64,000 bases of DNA, taken from positions 217,073 to 281,072 of the forward strand of contig VRVR01000019.1 in the NCBI GenBank assembly GCA_009859145.1. Direction: 5' to 3'. Below the pieces are notes generated by a model. It saw only the letters and a program-made list of their open reading frames with translations. It was not told the origin of the DNA and ran no database searches. Positions within the stretch are counted from its first letter, which is position 1. Each line of letters opens with the position of its first letter. Position numbers and translations under genes: made by a program. The DNA comes from Andalucia godoyi (taxonomy: Eukaryota > Discoba > Jakobea > Jakobida > Andaluciidae). This document shows positions 28,175 to 37,441 of the stretch, piece by piece.

Positions 28175-28880
28175 ATGGTGCAGGTGGTGAAAGCTGCGCT
28201 CCGAGAGCGGCTGCGCCATCCCGATCTGCACGATACCCTCCTGAGTTGGGTGAACGATTTGTCGTTCATCACGTGGCGCGGCGCACTCCTGCTAAACCAC
28301 TACCTCGCCCTTGTGTTGGAGAATGACCTGCCCTTTCCCGATTTCAAGGATTCGTTCTGTTGTAGCTGTCGCAGTGTTGTCGATAAAAATGTCGACAACG
28401 ACACGGACTTGTCCGTTTATGTGTAACCGACGGTTTGTTTCTTTTATTCTTTTGTTCGTAAAATAAATCAGATAGGTTTTATTATTTTAGGTGACATAAC
28501 AGCCGCCGATTCCGCAGTCGTGTCAAGAAGCAGCAGGCGACGGTCAAGCTGCTGGACCGTCTGGCTACCCGCGACCAGGTGGCACCCTTTTTTCGGTTCC
28601 ACCAACACCCGAAGAGGGTGCGCATGCGGATGCCCGAGAATCTGGTGTTGCGTCGTGAGCGCTTCGTGCCCCGGGGGGTTGAGACACTGCGCCACAGTGA
28701 ACTGTCCATCTGACCGCGGCTCTTGTGTCGGAATCCACGCGGTATTCCCAGTGCAAGCGAGCTGGAGTCCTCGCGTGAGGCACTCATGAAGATTGAAAAT
28801 GTCTGGTTCTGCCGGGCATTTCACGCCTCTCGTTCCTGGGAATCCCTGCATTGATTTGAATGGGTGTGACCTAAGAGAAC
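28175..28880 (+). pseudogene. decayed Fanzor-like element, family B copy 2
   Basis: Three linked clues support this reading. First, an 83-codon frame (28175-28426) begins VVKAALRERLRHPDL… and continues LLLNHYLALVLENDLPFPDF. This looks like the helical amino-terminal domain of larger Fanzor-type or related transposon proteins, from memory only. Second, 28741-28776 matches the minus-strand block 1351-1317 at about 80 percent, and in one frame reads …S-T-R-Y-S-Q-C-K-R…, like the E-x-x-T-S…C-x-x-C entry to the zinc ribbon. Third, at 28849-28860 there is I-D-L-N in place of R-D-V-N. Stops and frame changes separate these parts, so it is not functional. The gap between amino and carboxyl signals is shorter than an intact nuclease would need, which suggests an internal deletion. 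Confidence 0.35.
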
Positions 28881-29245
28881 GGCGGGAAAAACTACGACAG
28901 GTTCATTGCGGTGTCGTTTATTTAGCCCTAATGTATTCATGTATGTACATCGATATGCATATAAGAATCGATTAATCCGTTGGCAACTCTTTTCCGTTAC
29001 TTTCAGTTTTTTGTTTTTCCTTTTGTTTTTCCTTTTTGTGTTTTCTGCTCGTTCGTCGTTACTGCCCCCATAGCTATTTTCCTACACTCTCACACGCATT
29101 CAGGACAGAGCACGTGGGCTTTGTTGTGGATTTTTCTGCGGTGCTGTCTTATTATAGCTATTGTTGCAGAATTTGTGTTTCCGAGCGTTTTTTTCAGCAA
29201 GAGCGACAAGAAGGATCTTTTTTGGTGGCTGTTGAGAGAATTACA
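28881..29245. other. intergenic, leader of the next gene
   Basis: AT-rich up to 28985, then T/C-rich to the ATG at 29246. No gene is seen. Confidence 0.45.
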
Positions 29246-30190
29246 ATGAAAACGCATATCAAAGGCATTCAAGCACGTCGTCGCGACTTTCTGCAATTCA
29301 GTGCAGTTACTCCGGCATTCAGCAAAGACGACGGGCTTGATGATGTCCTGGGTCGTCTTTCTTCGATTGACCGGAAGCTTCGTTCAACGACTCGAGAGCT
29401 TGATGTCGAACACATCCCTTCTGCATTGACTCCGCAGAGGACTCTTGATACGTGGAACTCTCGTTCTCCTGCTCGGCGGTCCCCTTCTCCCCATGGCCAT
29501 TCTCTCTTGAGTTCATCCCTGTCATCATCATCATCAACAGCAACAGCGACAGCGACAGCAATAGCCGCATCTTCGTCTTATTCGTCTGGTAAGATGGAGA
29601 ACAGGTCGTCGTCGTCGTCTTCTGCAACATCAATGTCGCGAACAGCATCAGACGCAAGCACGCCATCCAGCCAACGACAGGCAGGCCCGCTGATCCGGTC
29701 GTCGCCGTTGCTTGCGAACCAGTCTGGAACACTCCAGGCGGACGTGCAATTCTACACTTTCGATGTGGATGTGGACGAACATGCACTGGTGCATCTGGAC
29801 ATTGAAAGACTGGACCCGTGGTTCGAAAGCGACACGACGGCATACATTGATCATTCGGGCCTTCTAATCAACGGCATCGCAGACCAGTACCTTGACTTGC
29901 GGACAAAGTGCAAGCAAAAAGGGAAGGTGGAAGTTGAGATCCCTCAAATATCATGCGATTTTGAGAAAAAGATCCTAAAGTTCAAAAAGGGCGCACATGC
30001 ATTCGCAGTCATGCGGGACTTCAAGCAACGATCCATTCCTGTCCTCGTCGAACAGTCGCTGGTCACTGAATACACGATGCGATTTCTCAGCAGTGAATCT
30101 CAGTCAGTCACCACACGACGAACAATGTCTGTTCTCGCGATGGAACAGCGCAGGGCACGACTCGCTGTCAGTCCAAAGCCGCAGCCGTGA
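29246..30190 (+). CDS. unknown protein, Ser-rich amino half and folded carboxyl half
   Basis: A 314-residue protein of no family known to me. The ATG at 29246 (MKTHIKGIQARRRDF) is the first plausible start. Residues 1-60 contain an amphipathic helix (DDVLGRLSSIDRKLRSTTREL). Residues 70-155 are low-complexity Ser/Thr with R-S-P-x-R-R-S-P-S-P motifs that could be phosphorylated. From residue 165 to the end the sequence looks folded, alternating short strands and helices (DVQFYTFDVDVDEHALVHLDIERLDPWFE…, EVEIPQISCDFEKKILKFKKGAHAF). There is no membrane segment or catalytic motif. It faces the EVE gene convergently across the longest CA repeat of the window. Confidence 0.7.
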   Translation: MKTHIKGIQARRRDFLQFSAVTPAFSKDDGLDDVLGRLSSIDRKLRSTTRELDVEHIPSALTPQRTLDTWNSRSPARRSPSPHGHSLLSSSLSSSSSTATATATAIAASSSYSSGKMENRSSSSSSATSMSRTASDASTPSSQRQAGPLIRSSPLLANQSGTLQADVQFYTFDVDVDEHALVHLDIERLDPWFESDTTAYIDHSGLLINGIADQYLDLRTKCKQKGKVEVEIPQISCDFEKKILKFKKGAHAFAVMRDFKQRSIPVLVEQSLVTEYTMRFLSSESQSVTTRRTMSVLAMEQRRARLAVSPKPQP

Positions 30191-30630
<440 letters not shown>

Positions 30631-31245
30631 TTAATCATCGGCCTCTTCCTTTTCCATCTCAAGAATGTGTGCCCACTGTTCATCGGTCACTTTCTGGATG
30701 CTCAATCGGGACTGTTTGACAAGCGACATTCCAGCCAGAATGGGATCCGTGGGAGCTCGTTCCTTGATCTCCTTCAAGCTTACGAGCCGTTTCAGCTTCC
30801 TGACGAACCGAAAGTCGACTTGATACCAGATCGGATTCGACTCTCTTCCTTCGCTTCCCGCGTGATAGTATCTGTGCTTCTTGTCAAATGCTGCCAGATC
30901 CGGATATGCTTCGCGGCAGATTTCTGCGATCCCGACAATTCCTGCATCCTTGGAATTGGAATGATAGAAGAAGATTTCCTGGCCCATTTTCATGGACCTG
31001 AGATTCTTCGTAGCCTGGTAGTTCCGGATGCCATCCCACCGAAACACACCTTCTTTTTCAAGCAATGAGAATGGATACTCGGCCTCTTCCGACTTGATCA
31101 AGAAGTGATTGACGTCGCCGAGCATTCCTGCTGCTTTTCCAATTGCAGATGGCACCATACCGACCGCAGCCTTCTCGCGATCGTCGTGGATGCTTCGAAC
31201 TACGGATGGCGGCAATGACGATGTCTTCCGACGAACGGCACCCAT
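30631..31245 (-). CDS. EVE-domain protein, THYN1-like
   Basis: A 204-residue protein that starts at the ATG at 31245 (MGAVRRKTSS). The carboxy-terminal 150 residues form an EVE domain of the thymocyte nuclear protein 1 group. Evidence is the opening NHFLIKSEEAEYPFSLLEKEG, then FRWDGIRNYQATKNLRSMKMGQEIFFYHSN, GIVGIAEIC and WYQVDFRF. EVE belongs to the PUA superfamily and is thought to bind modified bases in nucleic acids, 5-methylcytosine derivatives being one proposed ligand. The amino-terminal region is basic and may direct the protein to the nucleus. It is followed, on the same strand 123 bases upstream, by the DUF1643 gene. Confidence 0.9.
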   Translation of the reverse strand: MGAVRRKTSSLPPSVVRSIHDDREKAAVGMVPSAIGKAAGMLGDVNHFLIKSEEAEYPFSLLEKEGVFRWDGIRNYQATKNLRSMKMGQEIFFYHSNSKDAGIVGIAEICREAYPDLAAFDKKHRYYHAGSEGRESNPIWYQVDFRFVRKLKRLVSLKEIKERAPTDPILAGMSLVKQSRLSIQKVTDEQWAHILEMEKEEADD

Positions 31246-31368
31246 TGCTGCTGCACGTAATATTTTTTTGCCTTTCTTCTTCTTCTTCTTCCTGTCGTTT
31301 GCAGAAGACGGGGAGGGTGAACGGGCGGAGGCAAACGAACAAACGAACAAATTGACAAGAGCGGTTCC

Positions 31369-32031
31369 TCAATGTGGTGGATTCGTGGATGTTGTTGTGG
31401 TTGAGATACGACAGATGTCTCGCTTCACGGGACGACGACAGCTTGTCGAACGGGGGATGAGGACATCAGTAATGGTGCCCGTGTCGATGGCGTCGGTGGT
31501 CTCTGTTTGCATCTCCCGGATCTCTTGTGTGGTAAATGCGTAGATGGGAGCATCTTTGCGAAGATAGAGTGGGTGCTTGGGAGTTCCGACCATGGTGTAG
31601 CCAAAGCAAAATACCTTTTGTAAGCAGCCTATCCGTTTCAGCATTTCCTCGACTTGCCTCCCACGCTCCAGGAACACCCCGTGGTTTCCCCACGCAACAA
31701 GAATTCGATGCGCCTCAACGCAGTGCGATGCAATGTACGTGTCGTTTTGGGGGCCAACGGGATCGGTAACCGTCCGTAGACCTTTTGGATTGGTGGACCG
31801 CAATGCAAAGATGTTAACAGCAATCATTGCTCCGCATCCCCATGTGCGTGCCAAGTCAATGGAGCGCCGGATCGTGGGGTCATCTTGAGTTTCGTCCGCC
31901 GTGCTGGGGTTCAGCATGATGAACACAGCCTGCGGTTTGCTATCATCCCAAATCCTGTAAAGCACATATCGATACTTTTTCGAATCGTCAAACACCGCCT
32001 TTGAAACTCGGATATCTTTCTGCAGCAACAT
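31369..32031 (-). CDS. DUF1643 protein
   Basis: A 220-residue protein of the DUF1643 family, whose function is unknown. The family core is clear: FIMLNPSTADETQDDPTIRRSIDLARTWG near residue 37, MIAVNIFALRSTNP, then the GPQNDTYI and VAWGNHG segments. The family is common in bacteria and phages and rarer in eukaryotes, so gene transfer is plausible. The last 50 residues are Thr-rich and not part of the domain. The ATG at 32031 sits directly against a CA-type repeat (the minus-strand reading of the GT run 32032-32100), leaving almost no ordinary leader. It lies beside an EVE gene on the same strand; whether the two are functionally linked is unknown. Confidence 0.88.
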   Translation of the reverse strand: MLLQKDIRVSKAVFDDSKKYRYVLYRIWDDSKPQAVFIMLNPSTADETQDDPTIRRSIDLARTWGCGAMIAVNIFALRSTNPKGLRTVTDPVGPQNDTYIASHCVEAHRILVAWGNHGVFLERGRQVEEMLKRIGCLQKVFCFGYTMVGTPKHPLYLRKDAPIYAFTTQEIREMQTETTDAIDTGTITDVLIPRSTSCRRPVKRDICRISTTTTSTNPPH

Positions 32032-32045
32032 GTGTGTGGGTGTGT

Positions 32046-32082
<37 letters not shown>

Positions 32083-32526
32083 TGTGTGGGTGGGTGTGGG
32101 TCAGCGCGTCGTTCGGTTTATGAAAATGATAACAACAACGGTAAATCAGTGTCACGGAGAAAATGATGATTTGGCTGTGTACGTACGGCGTGGCGGATTG
32201 CAAACCGCCCGATTACCGCGCCAGAGAACAGGAAAGCGTCCGGTCCGACTTCCCGGAGCAACCGTTGAACAATAGCACGTCATTGTCATGCATACGGAAG
32301 TACACATAAACAGACGCGACCTGTGACACAGGCTCCGCATTTTCGACGCTCTTCAAGGCAACATCCGTAGCCATCTATTCTATCATTCGTTCAGTGCACT
32401 GCCAAGAGGCGAACTTCCAAGACACGATCTCCAATCCCAGCACGCAGGGTAGCCAACCCCAAGCAGAAGCCTCAGGGACCGTCTCTTGCAGAACTCGTGG
32501 TTTTCTGCTGCGATGCACCAGGCGCA
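32032..32526. other. intergenic with imperfect (GT)n
   Basis: A GT/GGTGT repeat at 32032-32100 forms the DUF1643 leader. No gene is seen. A cloverleaf-like stretch near 32185-32225 was considered and rejected as a tRNA. Confidence 0.45.
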
Positions 32527-32825
32527 GTCGCAGCCGCAAACCCCCACCGTCTTCCTACCGCCTCTTCTTCTCGTATCTCCAGGTGCATCAACCGCGCTAC
32601 AACTGAGGACACGAAAGCGCCTGCTGCTAGGGCCGTCAGAATCAAAATGCACCCTTCTCAGGAACAACGTGCCACGCTGAGAAAGTGGCTCACCGATTGA
32701 TCGAGATTGGGAACGGAGCGCGGAACATCTATCTGAAGAACGCCGTGAGGCATGTTGGGGCCTATCCCCTTCGCGGCAACGGGATGCAAGATTGAATATG
32801 CATGTCCAGTGTATAATGTAGGCGT
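32527..32825 (+). mobile_element. internally deleted Fanzor-derived element, family A copy 2
   Basis: A 299-bp plus-strand element, nearly identical to 1450-1770 in the opposite orientation; I count about 15 substitutions, one single-base indel and one 20-base indel. It reads RIKMHPSQEQRATLRKWL, the amino-terminal start typical of TnpB/Fanzor. A stop follows in that frame, while a second frame passes straight into NGARNIYLKN, the residues that follow the last catalytic Asp. Both copies are joined at the same point, so they descend from one already-deleted parent. Homology starts abruptly at GTCGCAGCCGC (32527) and ends after TAATGTAGGCGT (32825). These may be the true left and right ends, because the outside sequence is unrelated. 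No terminal inverted repeat is visible, as expected for this transposon class. Confidence 0.72.
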
Positions 32826-32906
32826 GAGCGTCTTCTATTTACATAATTTAAAAGAGGAAAATGCCTGCACGGGTACCGTGCTGTTCCAAAAAAGAAGGAT
32901 CTCTTC

Positions 32907-34115
32907 CTAGCTGTCTGTTGTTGTTCCTTCGAACACGGTCAAAGGGGGTGTTCGGCATCTTGGCTGATAGACAAGGAGTCGTTTCGAGTCTTCGGCCAAC
33001 AACCGTGCAGCATCATATTTAGAATTGCAGATGCGAATCGCAGTGTCCTTGGGCGTCAGCGGCTCGTCATCCAGCAAGTCGCGTTGGCGAAGAAAGGAAA
33101 TCAATGCGGGAGTGCTGTGCGTTGCTACAAACACGCGGCGGTCTTCTGGGCTCAGCACAGGATCAATGAGATCCTGAATGGATCCATGGAAATGCTCGTA
33201 CTTTTGAACGCCAAAGTGGATCGAAAGTTCTAGGAATTCTCGCAGGATGGATCGTGGACACGCTTCAAACCCAGCAAACAACCCCGGATTCGACTGCAGT
33301 CCGCGGGCTGCCATTATCCCTTCAACGCCTGTTTTCTGAGCGAAAGCAGCAGCATCTGCTGCTGAAAAGACATCGCCGTTGTGAACCACTGGTACCGAAA
33401 CGGTGTCCTTCACCAGCTTGACAGCTTCCCAATGAACTGGTTCCCGAGGTCTCATGTGCCGCGTTCGGCCGTGCACCGAGATCCAGGAAACACCAGCCGC
33501 TTCAATCTGTCGAACTGCATCCACCGTCCGTCGCAAGTCGGAAAACACCCTGATCTTCGCCTCGATGGCAATCCGATCATTGGTCGCCCGTCGTGTTTGC
33601 TGAACCATGTCTGCAATAAGCTCGGCACCTTGGAGTCCCCTTTTTGGTCTGCTGGACGCAACATCGCCGGGCGCAGGATCCGGCCCCGGGGCAGCAGACA
33701 GAGGATGATCTCCTTCCTCCTTCTCCTCTGGCCCAGGGTCCGGACCCAGAAGTCCGCATCCGTATCCGGTCCGAATAGCCCACGCCTGTGGACACCCGCA
33801 ATTGATGCCCACGGCATCGGCATACCCAACGACGAGTTGCGATGCGTTTGCTAGCTCGATGGCATTTCGAGCTGCAAACTGCACAATCAGCGGTCGATCC
33901 TGCCTGCAAGTCGAAAACTCTGCAACTCGAGAGGCATGCGAGGCATAAAAACTGTCAGCGCATATCATCGGGGTGTAGGCAACATCAGTGTGATAGTGCC
34001 GGACAAGCATCCGATAGGGAAGCTTGGAAACACGAACCATCGGAGCCGCAATGGATACATAATCCCCTCGTTTCTTCTTTTCTTCAAATAGTTTCAAAAT
34101 TGCATTGTCTTGCAT
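32907..34115 (-). CDS. DUS4: tRNA-dihydrouridine synthase, Dus4 type
   Basis: A 402-residue flavoenzyme that reduces uridines in the tRNA D-loop with FMN and NADPH. The ATG at 34115 (MQDNAILKLFEEKK) is preferred over an upstream TTG. Features are the substrate/FMN start SIAAPMVRVSKLPYRMLVRHY and the catalytic Cys in INCGCPQAWAIRTGYGCGLL. There are also EAKIRVF, ISVHGRTR (FMN phosphate) and PVVHNGDVFS, followed by GIMAARGLQSNPGLFAGF. The active-site wording fits Dus4 best. An insertion of about 40 Pro/Gly/Asp-rich residues follows the catalytic loop. The family A element lies just downstream. Confidence 0.92.
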   Translation of the reverse strand: MQDNAILKLFEEKKKRGDYVSIAAPMVRVSKLPYRMLVRHYHTDVAYTPMICADSFYASHASRVAEFSTCRQDRPLIVQFAARNAIELANASQLVVGYADAVGINCGCPQAWAIRTGYGCGLLGPDPGPEEKEEGDHPLSAAPGPDPAPGDVASSRPKRGLQGAELIADMVQQTRRATNDRIAIEAKIRVFSDLRRTVDAVRQIEAAGVSWISVHGRTRHMRPREPVHWEAVKLVKDTVSVPVVHNGDVFSAADAAAFAQKTGVEGIMAARGLQSNPGLFAGFEACPRSILREFLELSIHFGVQKYEHFHGSIQDLIDPVLSPEDRRVFVATHSTPALISFLRQRDLLDDEPLTPKDTAIRICNSKYDAARLLAEDSKRLLVYQPRCRTPPLTVFEGTTTDS

Positions 34116-34481
34116 TTCCACTCGGCAAAATGAGGACAAGATATAGCAGACACAAACACAAAACTAAAACACACGAAATCACAAATCACAAATCACAAAA
34201 ACCGCAACCAAAACCCCGCAAAATTCCAATGGAAGCAGCGAAACTTTCTTGGAAACCTCCCGCATCCAATTGCGTGGAAAACCCGGGGCTTTAAAGCGAG
34301 ATAGAGAGACAGAGAATTGGTGCGTTGCTTTTATCACATAACACATAGGCAAACCAAACAAACAGACAACACATGCTGTTCCGCGGAAGAAGGGAGTGAA
34401 CAAGGAGGAGATAATTGCATTGCACATAAGATGCCGAACAAACAGAAAGTACCGAGAAAGAACAAGAGGGGGCACAGAGCA

Positions 34482-34517
<36 letters not shown>

Positions 34518-34614
34518 AAAGAGTCCAGGAAAAGATCAAAGAAGAGCAAAGGTCCGAACACAAGATCATCTTATGCTCGCCTGGTCGCTATTCCGATTGG
34601 CCCTAATCCAATGC
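34116..34614. other. intergenic between two minus-strand genes, with (AC)n(AG)n
   Basis: An AC run followed by an AG run lies at 34480-34517. Otherwise the sequence is A-rich, and no gene is seen. Confidence 0.5.
34480..34517. repeat. (AC)n(AG)n compound microsatellite
   Basis: Alternating AC directly followed by AG, downstream of the PTB-like gene on its strand. Confidence 0.9.
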
Positions 34615-36435
34615 TTAAATGTCGTGCTTGGAAGAGAACGACACACGCAAATGAGGCTGACGCTCACCATCGCCCATCTTTCTATCGTGGTTTTCCACAA
34701 GCGCATCAACTGCGGCCTCAACGGATCTAAACTTGACAAGGGCCATATAGGTGGACCGATTCTGAAGGGCTGCATTCTTGTCTTCAGCACCCTGGCCCGG
34801 TTGCTGTTGCTGAGGTTGCATCTTTCGAACAATCAGAACACGCTCGTCGCCACCCAAAATCTTTGCAATCTCTTCTTCAGATACCGCATTCGGGATGTTT
34901 GAAACATGTAGAACAGCAGACGGGGCAAAGATGTTCTTGAAGTTTCTGGAGTTCGGAATGCGGAAACGGTGAAGGTGAGACGAAGAAAAGTCCCGAGTCA
35001 GTCCAGCGTCATCTTGACCGGCACGAGGCACCGCGACATACGCGTTTGTGGAAACGCGCACTCGGAGCGGGCGACCATACAACGGGCAGTTGTGGAGATG
35101 CTGGAGAGCGGTCTGCGCTTGCTGTGCATCCGCAAACTGGACAAGTGCAGAATCGCGCTTGTTGTAGAAAATCTTGACACGCATGACATCGCCAAAGGCA
35201 CCGAAAAGCATGAACAATGCGTCCGGCGAAACTCGGTCGGGGTTCAGGTTCGAAACCATCACAACAGATCCTGGTGGTCCAGAAGCAGGTCCTTCACCAT
35301 TGTTGCCGTTGTTCATTGAAGAGGAAGACGGGCCAGAAGAAGAGGCCAGTGCAGCGTTTCCAGAACCTGTTGGTCCTCCGGAACTGTTGCTACCAGAACC
35401 ACTCTGGTGGTGATGTGGGGCTCCGGATGCAGATCCTGAAGAGGAACCCGAAGGAGGAGGGACGGGTGCACGAGTGAAGTCTCTTTGGTACTCAGAGTCG
35501 TAGCGGATATTGAGCTCCTGCAGTCTAGAGTAGTGCACAGTGATGGTGCAGCAACCAGGATAGATGTTGTGTCCATTCAACAACGTATGCGCAGTGGTGG
35601 CAGCCGTCAGTGCTTCGTATTCAATGAATGCCTGGAAAGCACCGCTCCTGGTGAATGTCAGAATTCGCTGAACGGTTCCATAGGAGGAAAACACCTTGTG
35701 CAAGACCTCGACAGTCACTGGGTAGATCATGTTGGACACCGTAATGTGAATGACTCTATTCGGATTGTTGTTGCTCTGCGGATTGTTATTGCTCGAAGAT
35801 CCGGTGTTCGCGTCATCATCTCCGACATTGCTTCCCCCAGATGCATGGCCGGAAGATCGGTTCATCGAAGATCCGCGATCCCCACGCTGGAAACGTCCAG
35901 AACCACCGCCGCTCTGGACACCACCTTCTGCACCTTCCGCGCCTTCAGCGTTTCGCTCAAGGGTAACGCTCTTTCTCGACGAGTATGAGGCATAGATCGT
36001 GTGATTACGGATCTGCGAAGCCTGCTGAGACAGAATGCGAGTTGCCTCGTCCGCCTTTGCGACCGATCCAACCTGGACGAACGCCTGCTTCTTAGCATCG
36101 AGAACCAGGGCAACTTCCAATGGGCATCCAATGGAAGAAAACAACGTCCGAAGCTCGGAATCCGTGCAGTTTGGAGGCAAGTTTCTGAGGAACAAAACAG
36201 GTGTCGAGGCAGGTCCGGTTACGGCGTTGCTGTTCGCATTCGAGTTTGCATTAGAGGAAGACATTTCTGCGGAAGGACGATGCTGATACTGCTGCGGCTG
36301 CTGTTGTTGTTGCGGCTGAGAAGGCAAAAGATTGCTGGCAGATTCAGAAGTAGACGAAAAAGGCGATGACGGTCGTGTGCGCTTTTCAGAAGGTGCGTCT
36401 GCGAGTGGAGAGTTTGGATCGGCGTCCCGTTTCAT
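34615..36435 (-). CDS. polypyrimidine tract-binding protein/hnRNP L-like splicing regulator
   Basis: A 606-residue RNA-binding protein with four RRM domains in the PTB/hnRNP L arrangement. RRM1 lies at about residues 78-150 (VLFLRNLPPNCTDSELRTLFSSIG). RRM2 begins HITVSNMIYPVTVEVLHKVFSSYG; RRM3 begins VVMVSNLNPDRVSPDALFMLFGAFGDV; RRM4 begins VLHVSNIPNAVSEEEIAKILGG. As in PTB, RRM2 and RRM3 have the non-canonical phrasing, and RRM3 is followed by LRVRVSTN. Linkers are Gly/Ser/Gln/Asn-rich. The start at 36435 (MKRDADPNSP) is chosen because everything upstream in frame is translated CT repeat. The expected role is regulation of splicing and mRNA stability through pyrimidine-rich RNA. Its own leader is an extreme polypyrimidine tract. 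Confidence 0.92.
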   Translation of the reverse strand: MKRDADPNSPLADAPSEKRTRPSSPFSSTSESASNLLPSQPQQQQQPQQYQHRPSAEMSSSNANSNANSNAVTGPASTPVLFLRNLPPNCTDSELRTLFSSIGCPLEVALVLDAKKQAFVQVGSVAKADEATRILSQQASQIRNHTIYASYSSRKSVTLERNAEGAEGAEGGVQSGGGSGRFQRGDRGSSMNRSSGHASGGSNVGDDDANTGSSSNNNPQSNNNPNRVIHITVSNMIYPVTVEVLHKVFSSYGTVQRILTFTRSGAFQAFIEYEALTAATTAHTLLNGHNIYPGCCTITVHYSRLQELNIRYDSEYQRDFTRAPVPPPSGSSSGSASGAPHHHQSGSGSNSSGGPTGSGNAALASSSGPSSSSMNNGNNGEGPASGPPGSVVMVSNLNPDRVSPDALFMLFGAFGDVMRVKIFYNKRDSALVQFADAQQAQTALQHLHNCPLYGRPLRVRVSTNAYVAVPRAGQDDAGLTRDFSSSHLHRFRIPNSRNFKNIFAPSAVLHVSNIPNAVSEEEIAKILGGDERVLIVRKMQPQQQQPGQGAEDKNAALQNRSTYMALVKFRSVEAAVDALVENHDRKMGDGERQPHLRVSFSSKHDI

Positions 36436-36544
36436 ATAAAGAGAGAAGAAAAAACGGAAAGCGGAAAAAAGAAAGGGGTGAAAAAACAGAGTGAGGTGGG
36501 AGAGAGTATCTCGCAACAAGGAAATGGGGAAAAGGGGTAGAGAG

Positions 36545-36611
<67 letters not shown>

Positions 36612-37441
36612 GAAAGAAGGAAGGAAGGAAGGAAGGAAGGAGAAGAGGAGAAAAGAAAAGAGAAGAAAGGAAAGGAAAGAAAAGAAAAGAAAAGAAAAGA
36701 AGAGGGGAAAGGGGGGGAAAAGAGAGAAGAAGAGAAGAAAGGAGAGTTGTAGAAAATGATCGGGAGAGGATCAAGAACTAAACAAGCAAAAGAGGAAGGG
36801 AAAAAGGGAAAAAAGAGAAAAAAGAGAAAAAAGAGAAAAAAGAGAAGGAAGAAAAAGTGAGAAAAGAGAAAAAGGAAGAGAGAAGTAAAGAGCTTTTGGT
36901 TGGGGACACGAGGTTGGGCTCGAAAAAGTCGCAGCATTTCCACCGAGTTGGCGGCAGGTCCCCCTCTTTCCAAGAGAGGGAGGATGGGGAGGAAAGGGGA
37001 GGGTGTGTTAAGAAAAGTGAAAATCATATCATCACTTAAAGAAAAGACAGTAACACCCACGTCATTTGTATTGTGCACACTCTCCTCTCCCTCTTTTTGC
37101 TATTCACTACAACCGATTCTTGGGATCACTTTTCCTATCAGTCGTCCCCAACCGACTTCAATAGCCCTTCCTCCCCCACCACCACAACAGCACGTTGTGT
37201 CGCGTCTCATTCGCGCCTGCAATTCATTTCCGCTCCTTTTCTTTTCTTTTTCCTTCTTTCCGTGTTATTCATCATTTTTTCCTCCTTTCGTTCTTCCCTT
37301 TTCTTTCGTTCTTTCCGTCCTTTTCCTCCATTCCCCTTGACCCAAAAAAACGCCTCCCCCCTCCTTCGAGGTTATCAATTTTTAGTTTTTGCTTTTTTTT
37401 TTTTTTTTTTGATCTTGATAGAGAAGAAGAAAGGGAAAAAA
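36436..37441. other. divergent leader region, long purine/pyrimidine tract
   Basis: 36536-36745 and 36787-36890 are almost pure purine on the plus strand, so pyrimidine in the PTB-like transcript. 37240-37410 is T/C-rich and leads into the NagB-like gene. No gene is seen. Confidence 0.6.
36540..36880 (-). promoter_or_regulatory. polypyrimidine tract in the leader of the PTB-like gene
   Basis: On the sense strand of the PTB-like gene this is a run of CT, CCTT and TTTTC units including (CT) over 36547-36608, interrupted by only a few other bases. It would sit in the 5' untranslated region or promoter about 100 bases before the ATG. CU-rich RNA is the known ligand of PTB proteins, so feedback regulation is possible but unproven. 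Confidence 0.5.

Noticed and set aside
32185-32225. tRNA-Cys-like stretch (GGCGGATTGCAAACCGCC) on the plus strand, and a similar one on the minus strand
   Set aside because: The anticodon-like loop is eight bases or the stem mispairs, and neither strand has a D-arm or a T-loop (GGTTCRA) at the right distance.
36386-37078. Ser/Leu/Phe-rich long frames on the minus strand upstream of the PTB-like gene
   Set aside because: These are translations of the polypyrimidine tract, not protein.
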